From positions 62,001 to 126,000 of the forward strand of contig NZ_WITJ01000009.1 of the NCBI RefSeq assembly GCF_009601015.1: a stretch of 64,000 nucleotides of DNA. Direction: 5' to 3'. A program made the position numbers and the translations under genes. The first letter of the stretch is position 1. The number at the start of each line of letters is the position of its first letter. Source of the DNA: Lactococcus hircilactis (GTDB lineage: Bacteria; Bacillota; Bacilli; Lactobacillales; Streptococcaceae). Below the pieces are notes generated by a model. The model had not been told where the DNA came from and made no database searches. It was given only the letters and a program-made list of their open reading frames with translations. This document shows positions 34,499 to 43,605 of this stretch, in pieces.

Positions 34499-35134
34499 AC
34501 GACATTACTTGCGATTCTTGCACATCCACATACGGATGATTTCAGTTGGTCTTTAGCGACTTTTGAGGTGTTTTTAAAAAGCTATAAACAGGCGCATCCA
34601 GAGGATAAAATCGTGATCCGTGATCTTTTTGATGAAAAAGTACCTGCACTTGACAATGAAACATTTGCGGCGTGGAAGCGCAATAAATATGCACCAGAAA
34701 CGCTTAGTGACGCGGATAAATCGCTTTTAGCAAGGCATGAGAGTTATCTTGCAGAGTTTTTATCTGCGGACAAATATGTTTTTGTCAATCCGATGTACAA
34801 TGGCTTCACAACAGCGCAACTCAAAGAATACATTGACGTCATTGCAGTACCGCGCAAGCTTTTTCGCTATACTGAAACAGGACCTGTGGGACTGCTCAAA
34901 GGGAAAAAATCGCTCCACATTCAATCTGCTGGCGGATTTTATCATAATGAAGAAGATCCAGGACACATGGCCAATGATTTGGGCGCGCCTTATGTGGCGC
35001 AAACAATGGCGATGATTGGAATTGACGCACACAGCCAACTTTTTGCGGAGGGCTATGCGCATTATCCTGAACGCGCAGAAGCCATCAAAGAAGAAGTATT
35101 TAAAAAAGCACAAGAGCTTGGAGTGGAGTTTTAA
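34499..35134 (+). CDS. azoR: FMN-dependent NADH-azoreductase/quinone reductase, unusual start
   Basis: The flavodoxin-fold protein has the family blocks VFVNPMYNGFTTAQLKEYID, RKLFRYTETGPVGLLKGKK and a GG(F) near residue 140. The FMN phosphate loop region TLLAILAHPHTDDFSWSLA is present only if translation begins around 34499, where the expected ATG is ACG (ACGACATTACTT). The first ordinary in-frame start is GTG 34568, which would cut off the FMN loop. Either ACG or ATT is used or the gene lost its start. The stop overlaps the MarR ATG (TAATG). Confidence 0.8.
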   Translation, partial: TTLLAILAHPHTDDFSWSLATFEVFLKSYKQAHPEDKIVIRDLFDEKVPALDNETFAAWKRNKYAPETLSDADKSLLARHESYLAEFLSADKYVFVNPMYNGFTTAQLKEYIDVIAVPRKLFRYTETGPVGLLKGKKSLHIQSAGGFYHNEEDPGHMANDLGAPYVAQTMAMIGIDAHSQLFAEGYAHYPERAEAIKEEVFKKAQELGVEF

Positions 35135-35607
35135 TGACAGATGTAGAGGCAATCAATCAAGCCCTTAGACGACTTGCCACACAACGCGAAAGTCTAAAAA
35201 TGGAACGTCAAACAATCATCGACGCATTGCCCACAAAAGCATTGAAAGCGGAGGTTTTGAAGCTGTCAGTGGTCAGTTTGCACGTTTTGTCAGCACTGAC
35301 AAAAAAAGAGTTGACCGGTATTGAACTCGCAGAAATTCTCGCGGTAACGCGTGGCGGAATTACGCAAGCTGCAAAAATATTGTTGCGTGTGGGAATGATT
35401 GTTTCTTATCAGTCACAAAATGATCGAAAAAAAATTTTTTATCAGCTGACAGAAAAAGGGCGTCAGATTGCAAAAGTTCACGACGAGATGCACGAAAAAA
35501 TGGATCAAAAACTCAAAGTCTCACTTTTTGATCAGTATGATGCTCAGCAAAAAGCGTTAATTTTGCAGTTTTTGACGGATTTCATTCGTGTGAAAAACGA
35601 TCTCTAA
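35134..35607 (+). CDS. MarR-family regulator
   Basis: The 157-aa protein has a winged helix: LTKKELTGIELAEILAVTRGGITQAAKILLRVGMIVSYQSQNDRKKIFYQLTEKGRQIA. It probably represses its own azoR-marR operon through TGTTTACAGTAAACA. Members sense phenolics, quinones or oxidants, which fits an azoreductase partner. An in-frame palindrome copy (35288) encodes LSALT just before the HTH. Confidence 0.87.
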   Translation: MTDVEAINQALRRLATQRESLKMERQTIIDALPTKALKAEVLKLSVVSLHVLSALTKKELTGIELAEILAVTRGGITQAAKILLRVGMIVSYQSQNDRKKIFYQLTEKGRQIAKVHDEMHEKMDQKLKVSLFDQYDAQQKALILQFLTDFIRVKNDL

Positions 35608-35609
35608 AA

Positions 35610-35634
35610 TTTTCTGTCAGTACTGACAGAAAAA
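35610..35634 (+). terminator. marR terminator on the dispersed palindrome
   Basis: AAATTTTCTGTCAGTA pairs around TGTCAGTACTGACA (35615) and is followed by A/T-rich sequence. A second variant copy at 35683 lies before the pgi promoter. Confidence 0.7.
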
Positions 35635-35769
35635 TCGTCACGTCACATTTGTCCTTATAATGATAAAAAGTGCTCTGAATTGTTGTCAGTGCTGACAAAA
35701 AATAGAAGTGTGTGTGATGGACTGAAATTGTTTTCATGCTTGATTGACGTGATTGTAAGTATTTTCCTA

Positions 35770-35798
35770 TTGAGAAAATGAAAAGAAAGTGATAAAAT
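35770..35798 (+). promoter_or_regulatory. pgi promoter
   Basis: TTGAGA, 17 nt, TAAAAT with TG at the extended position. Confidence 0.7.
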
Positions 35799-35832
35799 AG
35801 ACAAAGAAAAACTAATAAAGGAAATAAACAAA

Positions 35833-37179
35833 ATGGCTCACATTAAATTTGATTACTCAAAATTGGCTCCATTTGTAGCTGACAATGAATTGGACGAAAT
35901 CCAATGGCAAATTGACGGCGCAGATAAGTTACTCCGCGAAGGTAAGGGCGCTGGCTCAGACTTCCTCGGATGGATTGACCTTCCGCAAGATTATGATAAA
36001 GAAGAATTCGCACGGATTCAAGCTGCGGCTAAAAAAATCCAAAGTGATTCTGAAGTACTTGTTGTACTTGGTATTGGAGGATCATATCTCGGTGCGCGTG
36101 CAGCAAATGACTTTTTGAACGCTACATTTGCAAATTATCAAACACCTGAACAAAGAAAAGCACCCCTTGTGATGTATGCAGGTAATTCGATTTCATCCAA
36201 CTACTTGGCTGATTTGGTTGATTTTGTTGAAGATAAAGATTTCTCAGTGAATGTAATCTCAAAATCAGGCACAACAACTGAACCTGCAATTGCTTTTCGT
36301 GTTTTTGAAGAATTGCTTGTGAAAAAATATGGTCGTGAGGGCGCAAACGCTCGCATTTACGCAACGACGGATAAAGCCAAAGGTGCCGTTAAAGTCAATG
36401 CGGATGCGAATGGTTGGGAAACTTTCGTTGTCCCAGATTCAGTGGGCGGACGTTTCTCTGTTTTGACGCCAGTTGGACTTCTTCCTATCGCAGCAGCAGG
36501 ACACGACATCAAAGCATTGATGGACGGTGCGAATGCGGCACGCAAAGAATATACAGACACAGATGTTCGTAAAAATGATGCATATGCTTATGCAGCACTT
36601 CGCAATATTCTCTACCGCAAAGGAAAATTCTCTGAAATTCTTGTCAATTACGAACCAACGCTTCAATATTTTGGCGAATGGTGGAAACAATTAGCTGGAG
36701 AATCAGAAGGAAAAGACCAAAAAGGAATTTATCCAAATTCTGCTAATTTCTCAACTGACTTGCACTCAATCGGACAATCCATTCAAGATGGTTCACGGAA
36801 CCTTTTTGAAACAGCTGTTCGTGTGACAAAACCACGCAAGAACATTGATATCCCTGTCTTTGAAGAAAATTTGGATGGACTTCGTTATATTGAAGGAAAA
36901 GATGTAGATTTCGTCAATAAAAAAGCGGCAGACGGTGTTTTGCTTGCGCACACAGACGGAAATGTCCCTAACATGATTGTTGAATTACCAGCACAAGACG
37001 AATTCACACTCGGCTATGCCATTTACTTCTTTGAGCTGGCGATTGGTATTTCTGGCTACTTGAACGGCATCAATCCATTTAATCAACCCGGTGTTGAAAG
37101 CTACAAACGCAATATGTTTGGACTTTTGGGTAAACCTGGATATGAAGAATTGACGGATGAGTTGAACGCACGTTTGTAA
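35833..37179 (+). CDS. pgi: Glucose-6-phosphate isomerase
   Basis: The 448-aa enzyme interconverts glucose 6-phosphate and fructose 6-phosphate. Motifs: [35 protein letters not shown] (the sugar-phosphate pocket), [17 protein letters not shown], and the C-terminal [14 protein letters not shown] with the catalytic Lys. Length is typical for Firmicutes. It is a single-gene unit with a good promoter, ribosome site AAAGGAAA and a terminator. Confidence 0.97.
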   Translation: MAHIKFDYSKLAPFVADNELDEIQWQIDGADKLLREGKGAGSDFLGWIDLPQDYDKEEFARIQAAAKKIQSDSEVLVVLGIGGSYLGARAANDFLNATFANYQTPEQRKAPLVMYAGNSISSNYLADLVDFVEDKDFSVNVISKSGTTTEPAIAFRVFEELLVKKYGREGANARIYATTDKAKGAVKVNADANGWETFVVPDSVGGRFSVLTPVGLLPIAAAGHDIKALMDGANAARKEYTDTDVRKNDAYAYAALRNILYRKGKFSEILVNYEPTLQYFGEWWKQLAGESEGKDQKGIYPNSANFSTDLHSIGQSIQDGSRNLFETAVRVTKPRKNIDIPVFEENLDGLRYIEGKDVDFVNKKAADGVLLAHTDGNVPNMIVELPAQDEFTLGYAIYFFELAIGISGYLNGINPFNQPGVESYKRNMFGLLGKPGYEELTDELNARL

Positions 37180-37201
37180 TTCTTGTAAAAACTGAAAAAA
37201 T

Positions 37202-37231
37202 GAGCTCTGTCAAATTTGACAGGGCTTTTTA
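37202..37231 (+). terminator. pgi terminator
   Basis: AGCTCTGTCAAA/TTTGACAGGGCT stem then TTTTTA. Confidence 0.75.
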
Positions 37232-37265
37232 TTTTTTTGACAGTTCTGTCAAAAAAATAATCATC

Positions 37266-37302
37266 AAAAAAGCTTTTGATAAAACTGTCAAAAAGCTTTT
37301 TT
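37266..37302. terminator. Terminator for the OsmC-family gene
   Basis: AAAAAGCTTTTGA/TCAAAAAGCTTTTTT inverted repeat directly after the minus-strand stop. Confidence 0.7.
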
Positions 37303-37747
37303 AATCTTCCCAGTCATGCACGAGCGTAAACGTGACATTTTCATTGCTTCCGACGAGTTTTGCGACAGGACAGCGACTTTCGGCGAGGGCAAACATCGCG
37401 CGGGCTTTTCGCGCATCAACATCAGCGCTGAGCGGGATAAAGACGGTTACGTCCACAAGAAACACCAGACCGCGCTTTTTTTCGTCGGGCGCTTGATAAA
37501 CGGCGACCTTGACCTTGCTAGTGTGCGCCAGCTGATTGCGCTTTTCAACAGCTTCGAGCGTGGCGTTGAGGCAGGTCGCAAGAGCAAGCCCGAGAAATTT
37601 CTCAGGATTGCCGACAGCTTCGGCGTTACTGGGCGAGCTGATGGGGTACGTTTCCTCGTTTTTGATGTAGGACACGCCATTGACGCCAGTTTCGTTGATG
37701 GCAATGGTTTTGTAGGTTGCCGTAGGGTGTAAAATTTCTTCTGACAT
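37301..37747 (-). CDS. OsmC/Ohr-family peroxide-resistance protein
   Basis: The 148-aa protein has the two redox Cys of the family in ALATCLNATLEAV and ESRCPVAKLVGS, and a conserved NPEKFLGLA block. These dimeric proteins reduce organic hydroperoxides through a Cys disulfide cycle. GGAGGTTCTC precedes the start. The sequence is GC-richer than surrounding genes, which is also why long antisense frames occur. Confidence 0.88.
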   Translation of the reverse strand: MSEEILHPTATYKTIAINETGVNGVSYIKNEETYPISSPSNAEAVGNPEKFLGLALATCLNATLEAVEKRNQLAHTSKVKVAVYQAPDEKKRGLVFLVDVTVFIPLSADVDARKARAMFALAESRCPVAKLVGSNENVTFTLVHDWED

Positions 37748-37844
37748 GAGAACCTCCTGAATCTTTGATAGTTCTATTTTACGCCATTTTTGGGAAATTT
37801 TGCTGAAATCTGTTTTGACAGAGTTGTCAAACGGACGGAATAGA

Positions 37845-37878
37845 AAAAATTTTTTGACAAAACTGTCAAAAAATTTTC
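37845..37878 (-). terminator. Terminator of the sigma-factor operon
   Basis: AAAATTTTTTGACA/TGTCAAAAAATTTT inverted repeat with flanking T on the minus strand, just after the 43-aa gene. Confidence 0.65.
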
Positions 37879-37885
37879 ATAACAT

Positions 37886-38017
37886 TTACTTCAAAAATCC
37901 CTCGTTTTTGCTTTCTTTAATTGCATCTTTCACAGCAGTTTTGATGACAAAATAAAGCGCGAAGCAAATCACTAGGAAAATGTTAAGATAAACCAATAAT
38001 CCAATCATGGAGCCCAT
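37886..38017 (-). CDS. 43-aa single-pass membrane protein
   Basis: The frame runs from ATG 38017 to TAA 37886. The product begins MGSMIGLLVYLNIFLVICFA, a membrane helix, followed by a charged tail with AVKDAIKESKNEG. It resembles small membrane proteins such as the DUF6019 group (recalled, not searched). It is the third gene of the sigma/anti-sigma operon, 50 bp after the anti-sigma gene, and may be part of the same stress-sensing unit. Confidence 0.6.
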   Translation of the reverse strand: MGSMIGLLVYLNIFLVICFALYFVIKTAVKDAIKESKNEGFLK

Positions 38018-38068
38018 TTTGAACTCTCTTTTTGTAAGATGTTTTATTGATTACATTATAGTACTTTC

Positions 38069-39163
38069 TTATTTAAGTGGTTTCACATAAGGCACAATCG
38101 GCGTTGTCAATCCGACATTTGTCGCAAAAACCCAAGGTTCATCATCAAGTGTTCCGAAATTTTTCGTCTGTCCTGTCAAAATGACACCAGAGAATTTTGC
38201 GCTTGCAAGCGTTGGATACTTTTTGATTTGTTTACGTGCATCTTTGAGTGGATTAAATTCACCTGTGGATGAGGTTTGCTCCGTTGGCCAGTTGTTGACA
38301 TCTTTGACAAAAGTCTTGTAAGAAGATGCAGATAATTTTCCCGTTGGTTGGTTGGCATTTCCATTATCAAACGTTTTCGAGTCTGAATTTAAGCCGAAAT
38401 AATCCAGATTATATGCAGCGTCCAGATTTTTAGAATCAGACAATCCTATCCAGTACCAGTTAATCAGCAGATTTTTCGGAACAAGCGCTTGGATTTGTGC
38501 ATAAGTCAGCGGTTCTTTGAAAGTCACAGCGATTTCTGCCAGCTCATTGGGCTGATTTTTAAAGGTTGAAGCTTCGTGCGTCGGCTGCAGTCCATAGTAA
38601 TCTTTGCTCTTAAAATTAACCTTTGTCTGGAAAAACGTGGCGATTTTTTGATTATCTTTTTGCGTATAATAGCCGTTACTCGTGATTTGCGGTGAGGCGT
38701 ACATATCATAATTTTCATGGCTCATATACATCGAAAGCGTGCCAAAAGGAAAATCGAGAGGCTTCCACGTTACATGATAACCATCAATATTTTTGTATGT
38801 ATCGAGATGTAGATTGGAGGTAAAAACGCCATAATCATTGATATAAGCGCTGTTATATCCCACATTTGGTGCTTGAATATCCACAAAATCTACCGCCAAA
38901 TCATATGTCTTGAAATATAATTTTTCCATCTGCGCACTGTTAATCTGCATGACAATCCCAAAAACGACCACGAGCGCTGTCAGTGTCAGATAAACAGGCA
39001 AAAAGATGCGTTTCATCCGAGCTTTTCTAGCCACTTGTTTAAAATTTTTCTCCAAATCTGCTGATTCGCGCGTTTTTCTAAAACGTTTCACAATTTTTTT
39101 AATCAGCCAATAAATCCCAAAAATCAGGGCTGATAGGATTAAGTAGGGAATAATAATTTTCAT
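38069..39163 (-). CDS. Anti-sigma factor, membrane-bound regulator
   Basis: The 364-aa protein has an N-terminal membrane helix (about residues 3-22) and a second one (about 51-73), then a large extracytoplasmic domain with FVDIQAPNVGYNSAYINDYGVFTSNLHLDTYKN and a C-terminal half typical of 'sigma factor regulator' proteins. It directly follows an ECF sigma factor gene, so it probably holds that sigma factor at the membrane until a surface signal arrives. The signal is unknown. Confidence 0.78.
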   Translation of the reverse strand: MKIIIPYLILSALIFGIYWLIKKIVKRFRKTRESADLEKNFKQVARKARMKRIFLPVYLTLTALVVVFGIVMQINSAQMEKLYFKTYDLAVDFVDIQAPNVGYNSAYINDYGVFTSNLHLDTYKNIDGYHVTWKPLDFPFGTLSMYMSHENYDMYASPQITSNGYYTQKDNQKIATFFQTKVNFKSKDYYGLQPTHEASTFKNQPNELAEIAVTFKEPLTYAQIQALVPKNLLINWYWIGLSDSKNLDAAYNLDYFGLNSDSKTFDNGNANQPTGKLSASSYKTFVKDVNNWPTEQTSSTGEFNPLKDARKQIKKYPTLASAKFSGVILTGQTKNFGTLDDEPWVFATNVGLTTPIVPYVKPLK

Positions 39164-39187
39164 TTTAACACCTTTTTCTCTTTGTTT

Positions 39188-39667
39188 TTAAATTTTCCAA
39201 TCATCAACATCTTCCTCTTCCAAAATTTTCTTTAATTTTTTGCGTGCGCGGTAGAGAGAAACCTTGATTTTACTGACGGAAAAGCCAGTTTTCTGCGCAA
39301 TTTCTTTGACGGACAGATTTTCATAATAATAAGCCGTCAAAAGTGTCTCATCATTTTTTGACAATTTTGTCAAAAGTTCTGACAGATCAATCGTGCGTTT
39401 TTTCTCGGCAAATTCTGACAAACCACGTCCCATTTCCTCAATAATCTGCGCATATTTGCCCGCACGCCGATAATGATTGATATAATTTCGGATAGCCACA
39501 CGATACATGAACGCACGTAATTTTCGTGGCTCTATCAGCACGTCCAAATCCAGCAGTGTCACAATCGTATCCTCGGCATCAAAAGGCGATGCTCCACGTG
39601 AAACGAGGTACTTCGTGACTTCTACAGCATAGTGAGTGACGTCTTGCTCATAATCTTTGATGTTCAC
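39188..39667 (-). CDS. ECF-type RNA polymerase sigma factor
   Basis: The 159-aa protein has region 2 (FDAEDTIVTLLDLDVLIEPRKLRAFMYRVAIRNYINHYRR) and region 4 (LLTKLSKNDETLLTAYYYENLSVKEIAQKTGFSVSKIKVSLYRARKKL). The start is GTG behind GGAGG. It is first in a three-gene operon with its anti-sigma. Upstream on the minus strand GTGTAACC may be part of a self-recognised promoter, but I could not fix its -10. Confidence 0.88.
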   Translation of the reverse strand: MNIKDYEQDVTHYAVEVTKYLVSRGASPFDAEDTIVTLLDLDVLIEPRKLRAFMYRVAIRNYINHYRRAGKYAQIIEEMGRGLSEFAEKKRTIDLSELLTKLSKNDETLLTAYYYENLSVKEIAQKTGFSVSKIKVSLYRARKKLKKILEEEDVDDWKI

Positions 39668-39824
39668 TTTTTCCTCCTTTCACTTATATAACAAATAAGT
39701 CCCAACTTTGGTTACACCTTATTTTAACAAAAGAATTTTTTTTAGTACAGCGCATCTCGTTTTTGTACATCATTTGTGATACAATGAAAGGTAAATAAAG
39801 AGAATAGAAGAGTTTAAGGTAAAA

Positions 39825-41072
39825 ATGAAAGCGTTTTGGAGTTTAAAGCGGAACATTCAGATTAGGATTTTGATTGTATTTTTGGCCTCATTTAGTTATG
39901 GGACCGTTTTTTCTTCAATGACGATTTACTATAATCAGCATCTCGGCGCAACAATCACAGGTATTTTTCTTGCAATCTCTAGTGTGGCGACGTTCGTTTC
40001 AGGCCTTCTTGCAGGATTTTGGGCGGACAAGTTTGGAAGAAAACCCGTGATGATTTGGGGAACGAGCATTCAAGTGCTGGGAAGTGTGGGTGCGCTTTTG
40101 GCAAATGTTCCAGGTCATGCCAATCCGTGGTTGACGTTTCTCGGGTTTCTCTTGATTTCATTTGGTTTTAATTTTGATGTCACTGCAGGATCGGCGATGA
40201 TTATTGACGATTCTACGCCAGAAAATCGGAAAACTGTTTTTATGCTTAATTATTGGGCACAAAATCTTTCGGTCATTATTGGCGCAGCACTCGGAGCTTG
40301 GCTTTTTAAACCAGCTTTCTTTGTTTTATTGCTCATTTTAGTTTTCACGATGGTTGTGACACTTTTGATCGTTTTTTTCATGCTGACAGAAAGTTTTTAT
40401 CCCCAAAAGATCAAATCTTCTCTTTTTGTCAGTACTGACAAAAAGAAAGAAAGTGTCTTTGAAAGTTATAAAATGGTACTTTCTGATAAAACATACGTTA
40501 TTTTTATCCTTGCAAATATTTTGACAACGATGATTATCATGCAATTTGACAGCTTTTTACCTGTTCATTTATCAAATAGTTTTAAAACCATCACTTTTTT
40601 TGGTTTTGAAATCTATGGGCAACGGATGCTTACGATTTATTTAATTTTAGCCTGTGTTTTAGTGGTCTTATTAATGACCACCCTCAATCGATTGACCAAA
40701 GACTGGTCTCACAAAAAAGGGTTTATTTTGGGAAGTCTATTTATGGCAATGGGGATGATTTTTTCTTTTTTGACAACGACATTCACCCCGATTTTCATTG
40801 CAGGGATCATCTATACTTTAGGAGAAATTGTTTATACACCAAGTGTTCAAACTTTAGGGGCAGATTTGATGAATCCAGAAAAGATTGGTGCTTATAATGG
40901 TTTGGGGGCAATCAGAATGCCAATCGCCTCGATTCTTGCAGGTTTACTTGTTTCGATTTCACCGATCATCAAAGCGACGGGAGTGTCTCTGGTGTTAGCA
41001 TTGACAGAAATTTTGGCAATTATTTTAGTGATTATTGCTGTAAATAGACATCAAGAAACCTTCCTTCACTAA
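39825..41072 (+). CDS. MFS multidrug-type transporter 1
   Basis: The 415-aa protein has 12 membrane segments and motif A, GFWADKFGRKPVMIWG, after TM2. It is paralogous to the next gene (shared SMTIYYN and EVYGQRMLTIFL-type blocks). A full TGTCAGTACTGACA copy at 40427 is in frame in the central TM6-TM7 loop, encoding VSTDKK. Its substrate is unknown. Confidence 0.85.
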   Translation: MKAFWSLKRNIQIRILIVFLASFSYGTVFSSMTIYYNQHLGATITGIFLAISSVATFVSGLLAGFWADKFGRKPVMIWGTSIQVLGSVGALLANVPGHANPWLTFLGFLLISFGFNFDVTAGSAMIIDDSTPENRKTVFMLNYWAQNLSVIIGAALGAWLFKPAFFVLLLILVFTMVVTLLIVFFMLTESFYPQKIKSSLFVSTDKKKESVFESYKMVLSDKTYVIFILANILTTMIIMQFDSFLPVHLSNSFKTITFFGFEIYGQRMLTIYLILACVLVVLLMTTLNRLTKDWSHKKGFILGSLFMAMGMIFSFLTTTFTPIFIAGIIYTLGEIVYTPSVQTLGADLMNPEKIGAYNGLGAIRMPIASILAGLLVSISPIIKATGVSLVLALTEILAIILVIIAVNRHQETFLH

Positions 41073-41109
41073 CAACTAACCAACAAAGATAAAAACAGAA
41101 AGAAATAAA

Positions 41110-42330
41110 ATGAAAGATTTTTTTGGATTACATCCAACACTTAAAATTCGTTTAATCATGAATTTTTTTGGGACACTTTGCTTTAGTACAGTGGGTGGCT
41201 CAATGACTATCTACTACAATAAATATATGGGAGCAGGAATCACGGGATTACTTTTAATCATTAGTTCCGTTATGGTTTTTTTGGTTGGGCTTTATGCTGG
41301 TCATTTGTCTGACGTTCAGGGACGAAGACCTGTGATGATCTTTTCAACTGCCATTACTGGCCTTGGTGGAGCTTTAGCAACCTTTGCAAACTCCTCTTTT
41401 TTCTTCAATCCTTGGGTCACTTTTTTAGGATTTCTTATTATCAATTTTGGTTTTGGCTTTTTTAACACCGCAAGCCAAGCGATGATTGTAGATTTGACAA
41501 CCAGCGAAAATCGGCGAGTCGTTTATAGTATTCAATACTGGATTATCAACTTTGGAATCATGATTGGTTCAGGACTTTCAGGCTGGTTTTTCCGAGATTA
41601 TTTGGTCTGGTTACTTTTAGCCATCACAATTGAAGAAATCATGAGTTGTTTGGTTGTGATTTTTTGGATTGATGAATCTTTCAATCCAGATACTCAGCAG
41701 CATAAGCAAGAATCAAACATTATTAAAGCCTATTTCACCGTCGCTAAGGACCGTATTTTCATGTATTATTTGTTTGCTTCGATTTTCATTGCGATGATTT
41801 TCAATCAAATGGATTATTATCTTCCAGTCCATTTGAGTGACAGTTTTAGAACAGCAAGGATTTTGGGCGTTGAAGTTTATGGACAACGGATGCTGACAAT
41901 TTTCCTAATGGTCAATACCTTGGTCATCGTACTGTTTATGGGGAGAGTCAATAAATTAACCAAAAATTGGTCACGAAGCAGTGGAATTGCGATTGGAATT
42001 ATTTTGCAAGGGCTGGGTTTTATGATTGCTTTTCTTGGGCGTGATTTGACTTGGGAGATTTTTGCAGCACTTGTGAATACAGTTGGGGAGATGATTCTAG
42101 TTCCATTTTCTCAAGCCCTTCGTGCGGATTTGATGGATGGCGAGCAAGTCGGGACTTATACAGGCGCTTTTTCAGTGACTCAGCCTATCGCTTCGGTCTT
42201 GTCAGGAATCCTTGTGTCCCTCTCAAGTCTTTATGGAAATATTGGAATGACCCTGTTCATGTTTTTCATTATTGTATTAGGTGTGCTTCCTTCACTCCGA
42301 GCGATTCGGATGTATGAAAGTCATTCATGA
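41110..42330 (+). CDS. MFS multidrug-type transporter 2
   Basis: The 406-aa MFS protein has motif A as GHLSDVQGRRPVMIFS. It is a tandem paralogue of the preceding gene, 37 bp downstream and probably co-transcribed. Its central loop lacks the palindrome found in its sister. The substrate is unknown. Confidence 0.85.
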   Translation: MKDFFGLHPTLKIRLIMNFFGTLCFSTVGGSMTIYYNKYMGAGITGLLLIISSVMVFLVGLYAGHLSDVQGRRPVMIFSTAITGLGGALATFANSSFFFNPWVTFLGFLIINFGFGFFNTASQAMIVDLTTSENRRVVYSIQYWIINFGIMIGSGLSGWFFRDYLVWLLLAITIEEIMSCLVVIFWIDESFNPDTQQHKQESNIIKAYFTVAKDRIFMYYLFASIFIAMIFNQMDYYLPVHLSDSFRTARILGVEVYGQRMLTIFLMVNTLVIVLFMGRVNKLTKNWSRSSGIAIGIILQGLGFMIAFLGRDLTWEIFAALVNTVGEMILVPFSQALRADLMDGEQVGTYTGAFSVTQPIASVLSGILVSLSSLYGNIGMTLFMFFIIVLGVLPSLRAIRMYESHS

Positions 42331-42487
42331 GTTAAATAGAGGTAAAAATAAGATTCAAAGGTTAGAATGAAATTCTGATTTGAGAAACTTATTTTTTTGT
42401 CAGTAAAATAATAAGAAAATTTTCACTGACAGAACGATTAGACCAAGGATTACAGGGAGATTAGGCTCTCCATTTGAAATTTTGTGA

Positions 42488-42493
42488 TATAAT
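42488..42493 (+). promoter_or_regulatory. rsmD extended -10 (leaderless)
   Basis: TGATATAAT with TATAAT at 42488-42493 lies 7 nt before the rsmD ATG. No ribosome site is present. Confidence 0.7.
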
Positions 42494-42500
42494 TATTTTC

Positions 42501-43040
42501 ATGAGAGTAGTTTCAGGAAATTATGGCGGAAGACCGCTGAAAACATTGGCAGGAAAAACAACAAGACCAACCACCGATAAAGTTAAGGGCGCCATTTTTA
42601 ATATGATTGGTCCTTATTTTGAAGGGGGGCGAGTTCTTGATTTATTTGCAGGGTCAGGCAGTTTGGCGATTGAAGCCATTTCAAGGGGAATGGATCATGC
42701 CCTTCTTGTTGAAAAAGACAGAGCAGCTCAACAAGTCATTTTGGAAAATATCAAGATGACCAAAGAACCTGAAAAATTTCAACTCTTAAAAATGTCAGCA
42801 GAACGAGTCTTATCAAACGTATCAGAGACTTTTGATTTAGTCCTCTTAGATCCACCTTATGCTAAAGAACAAATTGTTGAAAACTTAGAACTTTTGCAAG
42901 ATAAAAAACGATTGACAGAAAATGTAGTTGTCGTCTGTGAAACAGACAAGGGAGTTGAACTTCCTGACCACATTGGGAAATTAGAGCTGACCAGACAAAA
43001 GACTTACGGAATTTCTAAAATTTCAATATATGAATTTTGA
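42501..43040 (+). CDS. rsmD: 16S rRNA (guanine-N2)-methyltransferase RsmD
   Basis: The 179-aa protein begins [36 protein letters not shown]. It has the SAM-binding motif [19 protein letters not shown] and the catalytic [11 protein letters not shown] (D/N-PPY). It methylates G966 of 16S rRNA. The -10 box immediately before this ATG rules out the upstream in-frame ATG. It is followed by coaD and the PDZ protease, the usual order in this group. Confidence 0.94.
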   Translation: MRVVSGNYGGRPLKTLAGKTTRPTTDKVKGAIFNMIGPYFEGGRVLDLFAGSGSLAIEAISRGMDHALLVEKDRAAQQVILENIKMTKEPEKFQLLKMSAERVLSNVSETFDLVLLDPPYAKEQIVENLELLQDKKRLTENVVVVCETDKGVELPDHIGKLELTRQKTYGISKISIYEF

Positions 43041-43043
43041 TTT

Positions 43044-43073
43044 TTACTGACAGAAATTCTGTCAGTAAATTAA
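43044..43073. repeat. Inside-out palindrome hairpin between rsmD and coaD
   Basis: TTTACTGACAGAA pairs with TTCTGTCAGTAAA. The half-sites are those of the dispersed palindrome but in the opposite order, so the hairpin has the TACTGACA half first. A looser version is at about 42394-42432. Confidence 0.7.
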
Positions 43074-43086
43074 GAAAGAAAAAGTA

Positions 43087-43605
43087 ATGACAGAAAAAAT
43101 AGGACTTTACACGGGAACTTTTGATCCATTAACAAATGGACATTTGGATATTATTAGACGCGCAGCAGCACAATTTGATACACTTTATGTAGGGATTTTT
43201 AAAAATGATCAAAAAAATCCTCTTTTTTCGACAGAACATCGTGTCAAAATGATTCGAGAAACCTTGTCAGTACTGACAGAATTAAAAAATGTCACTGTCA
43301 TTACTCACGATGCTGATTTGACTGTCCATATCGCTCAAAAACTGGGTGTGACAGCACTGGTTCGCGCCATCAGAAACGCGACAGATTTAGAATATGAGAA
43401 AAACATGTGGTATTTCAACTTTGAAATGACTGGAATCGAAACCGTCATTTTCTTGGCAAAACCAGAGTTAGAACCAATTAACTCAACACGAATGCGAGAG
43501 TTGACCGCATACAAACAAGACGTGAGTCAATGGGTTCCTGAAAATGTTGCCCGCGAAATCGCACTGCTCTCTGAAAAAAATAAATTTAATGTGAGAAAAA
43601 AATGA
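43087..43605 (+). CDS. coaD: Phosphopantetheine adenylyltransferase
   Basis: The 172-aa protein has the nucleotidyltransferase motif [21 protein letters not shown] (T/HxGH class) and the C-terminal [22 protein letters not shown] block. It makes dephospho-CoA from 4'-phosphopantetheine. The stop overlaps the next start (ATGA). An exact palindrome copy at 43265 encodes LSVLTE in frame. Confidence 0.94.
   Translation: MTEKIGLYTGTFDPLTNGHLDIIRRAAAQFDTLYVGIFKNDQKNPLFSTEHRVKMIRETLSVLTELKNVTVITHDADLTVHIAQKLGVTALVRAIRNATDLEYEKNMWYFNFEMTGIETVIFLAKPELEPINSTRMRELTAYKQDVSQWVPENVAREIALLSEKNKFNVRKK

Noticed and set aside
37316-37732. 138-codon plus-strand frame opposite the OsmC-family gene
   Set aside because: It is a shadow of a GC-rich conserved gene in the complementary frame; no initiation signal.
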